NCBI GenBank assembly: GCA_001899175.1
Contig: MKVH01000024.1
Location: forward strand, 62,001 to 126,000
From: Candidatus Kapaibacterium thiocyanatum
GTDB taxonomy: Bacteria; Bacteroidota; Ignavibacteria; Kapaibacteriales; Kapaibacteriaceae
Reading direction: 5' to 3'
DNA length: 64,000 nucleotides
The position numbers were made by a program, and so were the translations under genes. Below, one piece after another: positions 63,886-64,000 of the stretch. Position 1 is the first letter of the stretch; every line of letters starts with the position of its first letter. Under the pieces are notes generated by a model. It saw only the letters and a list, made by a program, of their open reading frames with translations, ran no database searches and was not told the DNA's origin.

Positions 63886-64000
63886 ATGAGACACAACGTA
63901 GCAGGACGCAAGCTGAAGCGCACGGCGAGCCACAGGCGCGCACTGTTGTGCAACCTTGCAACCTCCTTGTTCGAGCACAAGCGCCTCGTGACGACCGAAG
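63886..64000 (+). CDS. rplQ: 50S ribosomal protein L17 (5' part, cut by window end)
   Basis: The first 38 residues are present, [20 protein letters not shown] then [14 protein letters not shown], the family N terminus. It follows rpoA as in all bacteria. The rest lies beyond the window. Confidence 0.95.
   Translation, partial: MRHNVAGRKLKRTASHRRALLCNLATSLFEHKRLVTTE

Noticed and set aside
62168-63961. 597-codon open frame antisense to rpsM-rpsK-rpoA
   Set aside because: Shadow of three certain genes, with unnatural composition.

Overview
The window is a GC-rich bacterial chromosome segment, probably from the Bacteroidota/Chlorobiota/Ignavibacteriota side of the FCB group (a Kapaibacteria-like organism is my best guess, not proven). 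The grounds are: several secreted proteins with C-terminal type IX secretion (T9SS) sorting domains; promoters of the Bacteroidota form TTG-N19/20-TAnnTTTG; a cysteine-free ribosomal protein L36; and a beta/beta' polymerase operon led by tRNA genes. There are no CRISPR arrays, insertion sequences or prophage modules, and no gene-free stretch exceeds about 270 bases.

Layout. 1-3834 (minus): a YfhO-type membrane protein, an unknown 199-residue protein and aspartate kinase (cut by the window edge). 3975-9876 (plus): a DUF1800 protein, a DUF1501 protein with a Tat-like leader and T9SS tail, and a degenerate glycoside-hydrolase-like T9SS protein. 9898-11686: an HNH nuclease (minus), then carA (plus). 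11784-23679: a strong promoter, tRNA-Tyr/Gly/Thr/Trp, secE, nusG, rplK-rplA-rplJ-rplL, an attenuator-like hairpin, rpoB-rpoC and a terminator. 23701-33281: accessory genes, namely a methyltransferase, two T9SS cargo proteins (one fusing a beta-helix to a histidine phosphatase domain), a dicarboxylate/glutamate-type symporter, an MFS transporter and a secreted serine hydrolase. 33298-35569: a free-standing EF-G of the mitochondrial EFG1 / spdEFG1 type with its own promoter and terminator. 35636-45389: an unknown helical protein, a tandem pair of large Asp-box/Ig-like T9SS proteins, a two-component system and a DinD-like gene of lower GC. 45432-64000: the str operon (rpsL, rpsG, a second EF-G), tuf with its own promoter, then S10-spc-alpha from rpsJ to rplQ (cut by the window edge).

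How it fits together. About half the window is the core transcription and translation machinery (RNA polymerase alpha, beta and beta', NusG, SecE/SecY, EF-Tu, two EF-Gs, IF-1 and most of the ribosomal proteins of the classic clusters). The rest is mostly cell-envelope and secreted material, with seven likely T9SS substrates that all end in arginine. The points most worth following are: (i) two EF-Gs, where the str-operon copy has lost the domain IV tip residues associated with translocation while the orphan copy keeps them; (ii) absence of rpsD between rpsK and rpoA, with a 17-bp palindrome in its place; (iii) a secreted beta-helix/histidine phosphatase/T9SS fusion; (iv) a Tat-plus-T9SS DUF1501 protein paired with a leaderless DUF1800 partner.
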